The notes beneath the pieces are model-generated. The model was not told the DNA's origin. It made no database searches and saw only the letters and a program-made list of their open reading frames with translations. A program made the translations under genes and the position numbers. Positions 35,303 through 36,076 of a DNA stretch of 36,076 bases are shown one piece after another. This stretch comes from Phaeospirillum sp. (GTDB lineage Bacteria; Pseudomonadota; Alphaproteobacteria; Rhodospirillales; Magnetospirillaceae): the NCBI GenBank assembly GCA_030824585.1, contig JAVBXM010000260.1, positions 1 to 36,076 of the forward strand. The letters are read 5' to 3'. Position 1 is the first letter of the stretch. Each line of letters starts with the position of its first letter.

Positions 35303-35868
35303 GACCGGACCTCCACCAGGGGGAAGTCGGTGATGGCCGACGGCGTGTGCTGCTGGGCATCGATCAGCTTGGCGCGGCGGAACTCGTCCTCGGCCAGACG
35401 AAACAGGAACTGGGCCCGCGTGGTGCTCTCGGTGAGCGGGATGCAGAACTCGGCGGTCAGGCGCGCCATCAGCATCTGGTCGAAATAGGGGGGAAAGGCG
35501 CTTTCGTCCGGGCGATAGATGTAGGTCAGCGTCACCCCGTCGGCATCGCACAGCAGGCGCGAACCGCTGATGCGGAACACCAGCCCGGCTCCCCGCCCGC
35601 TGGTCCCGGCCGACAGGACCCGCAGGAAGTCGGTGGGCAACTGGTAGGCATGGGCGAAATCGGCCAGGGGCTCGCCGGCCAGTTGGGCCAGGGGGATATG
35701 CCCGGTGGCGAAACTCCACGGATGGGACGACAGCACACCGTCGCGCAGCGGCGGATAGAGATTGGCCGCCACTTCCGACTCGGCCGAACCGTCGTCGAAG
35801 CCGGCGATGGGGGTGGCCCCCAGGCGGATCAGGGCGCGCGAACACAGGGCGATGGCGGACAGGGCCAT
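35299..35868 (-). CDS. Phage tail adaptor (gp11-like tail tubular protein A)
   Basis: This 189-residue protein has the helical N-terminus of podovirus adaptors (SAIALCSRALIRLGATPIAGFDDGSAES), then LYPPLRDGVLSSHPWSFAT, LPTDFLRVLS and the C-terminal helices (MLMARLTAEFCIPLTESTTRAQFLFRLAEDEF). Twelve copies would link portal to nozzle. AAGGAG precedes the ATG at 35868. It is the most upstream prophage gene in the window. Confidence 0.9.
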   Translation of the reverse strand: MALSAIALCSRALIRLGATPIAGFDDGSAESEVAANLYPPLRDGVLSSHPWSFATGHIPLAQLAGEPLADFAHAYQLPTDFLRVLSAGTSGRGAGLVFRISGSRLLCDADGVTLTYIYRPDESAFPPYFDQMLMARLTAEFCIPLTESTTRAQFLFRLAEDEFRRAKLIDAQQHTPSAITDFPLVEVRS

Positions 35869-35894
35869 GGCGGTTTCTCCTTGGGTCTTGGCTC

Positions 35895-35926
35895 GTCCCT
35901 TTTCGGGCTATGGCCCGAGAAGGGAC
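35895..35926. other. 14-bp hairpin ahead of the tail adaptor gene
   Basis: GTCCCTTTTCGGGC (35895-35908) pairs with GCCCGAGAAGGGAC (35913-35926) at 13 of 14 positions, with a 4-nt loop. No T-run follows on either strand. It lies 27 bp upstream of the adaptor start and could be a processing site or attenuator. The rest of 35927-36076 shows no recognisable gene. Confidence 0.45.
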
Positions 35927-36076
35927 GGCGGCATGATTCCTATCCCCGCCCCCGCTGCGTGAGAGGATCGCGCGGGGGCGGGGCGGCGGCCGGCGGCTGA
36001 CACGGCGGGGCGAGGAAAAACCCGCCGGAGCGCCAGGGCCGGAATTATGAAGGAGGCCTCCCCCGGATCATCGCTC

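Larger units (their letters stand above)
26423..36076 (-). mobile_element. T7-like prophage late module (left part of a prophage)
   Basis: Eleven genes on one strand encode tail adaptor, nozzle, fibres, terminase and lysis functions in the order known for T7-like phages (gp11, gp12, fibre, small then large terminase), with the holin last. No integrase, portal or capsid is present; these would lie beyond the right edge. No attachment-site repeat is visible at the left boundary near 26400. Confidence 0.8.

Noticed and set aside
32114-35488. A 1124-codon plus-strand open frame across the prophage fibre and nozzle genes
   Set aside because: It is a shadow of the minus-strand nozzle and fibre genes, which carry recognisable family motifs and coupled starts.

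Overview
The window is GC-rich, densely coding DNA from a proteobacterium. The gene families, the style of the intergenic repeats and the protein sequences suggest an alphaproteobacterium of the Rhodospirillales, such as a Magnetospirillum-like organism. This assignment is inference; no marker gene in the window proves it.

Positions 1-460 are non-coding and hold nested inverted repeats. Positions 461-21811 form a catabolic region. Reading left, a TetR regulator (2815-3450) is followed by a two-domain flavoprotein of the 2-aminobenzoyl-CoA monooxygenase/reductase and salicylyl-CoA 5-hydroxylase family (461-2713). Reading right from the same divergent promoter region, which carries two tandem palindromes, is a tight 14-gene operon (3672-19963). 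It encodes two MaoC-type hydratase proteins, a thiolase, an acyl-CoA ligase, the two subunits of a hydantoinase-like ATP-dependent hydrolase, an acyl-CoA dehydrogenase, the small and large subunits of a B12-dependent acyl-CoA mutase, the FAD, 2Fe-2S and molybdopterin subunits of a xanthine-oxidase-family dehydrogenase, a class III CoA-transferase and a short-chain dehydrogenase. A strong hairpin closes the operon. A branched-chain-type periplasmic binding protein and a RidA-family protein follow.

This enzyme set, in this order, matches the anaerobic indoleacetate (auxin) pathway (iaa genes) described in Aromatoleum/Azoarcus. The inferred route is: indoleacetate is activated to its CoA ester; the Mo enzyme hydroxylates C2 of the indole ring; the hydantoinase-like enzyme opens the resulting lactam; the CoA-transferase moves CoA between the two carboxyls of (2-aminophenyl)succinate; the B12 mutase makes (2-aminobenzyl)malonyl-CoA; a decarboxylating acyl-CoA dehydrogenase gives 2-aminocinnamoyl-CoA; and hydratase, SDR and thiolase give 2-aminobenzoyl-CoA plus acetyl-CoA. 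Here an oxygen-dependent 2-aminobenzoyl-CoA monooxygenase/reductase sits next to that route, so the cluster looks like a hybrid pathway for a microaerobic organism. A 35-38 bp sequence is shared between the upstream regions of the monooxygenase and ridA genes and suggests that these two are co-regulated.

Positions 21982-26370 are ordinary chromosome: a soluble hybrid histidine kinase with a single-domain response regulator, tRNA-Arg(CCT), thioredoxin, a small unknown protein, dodecin and a ferritin-like protein. Positions 26423-36076 are the late module of a T7-like (podovirus-type) prophage, all on the minus strand. In transcription order it has the tail adaptor (gp11-like), nozzle (gp12-like), a fibre, two structural proteins including a glycine-rich tip, a short fibre-associated protein, a second fibre with a collar domain, a small protein in the small-terminase position, the large terminase, a membrane coiled-coil protein and a 3-TM holin. 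Portal, capsid and any integrase are not in the window; the module runs off the right edge.
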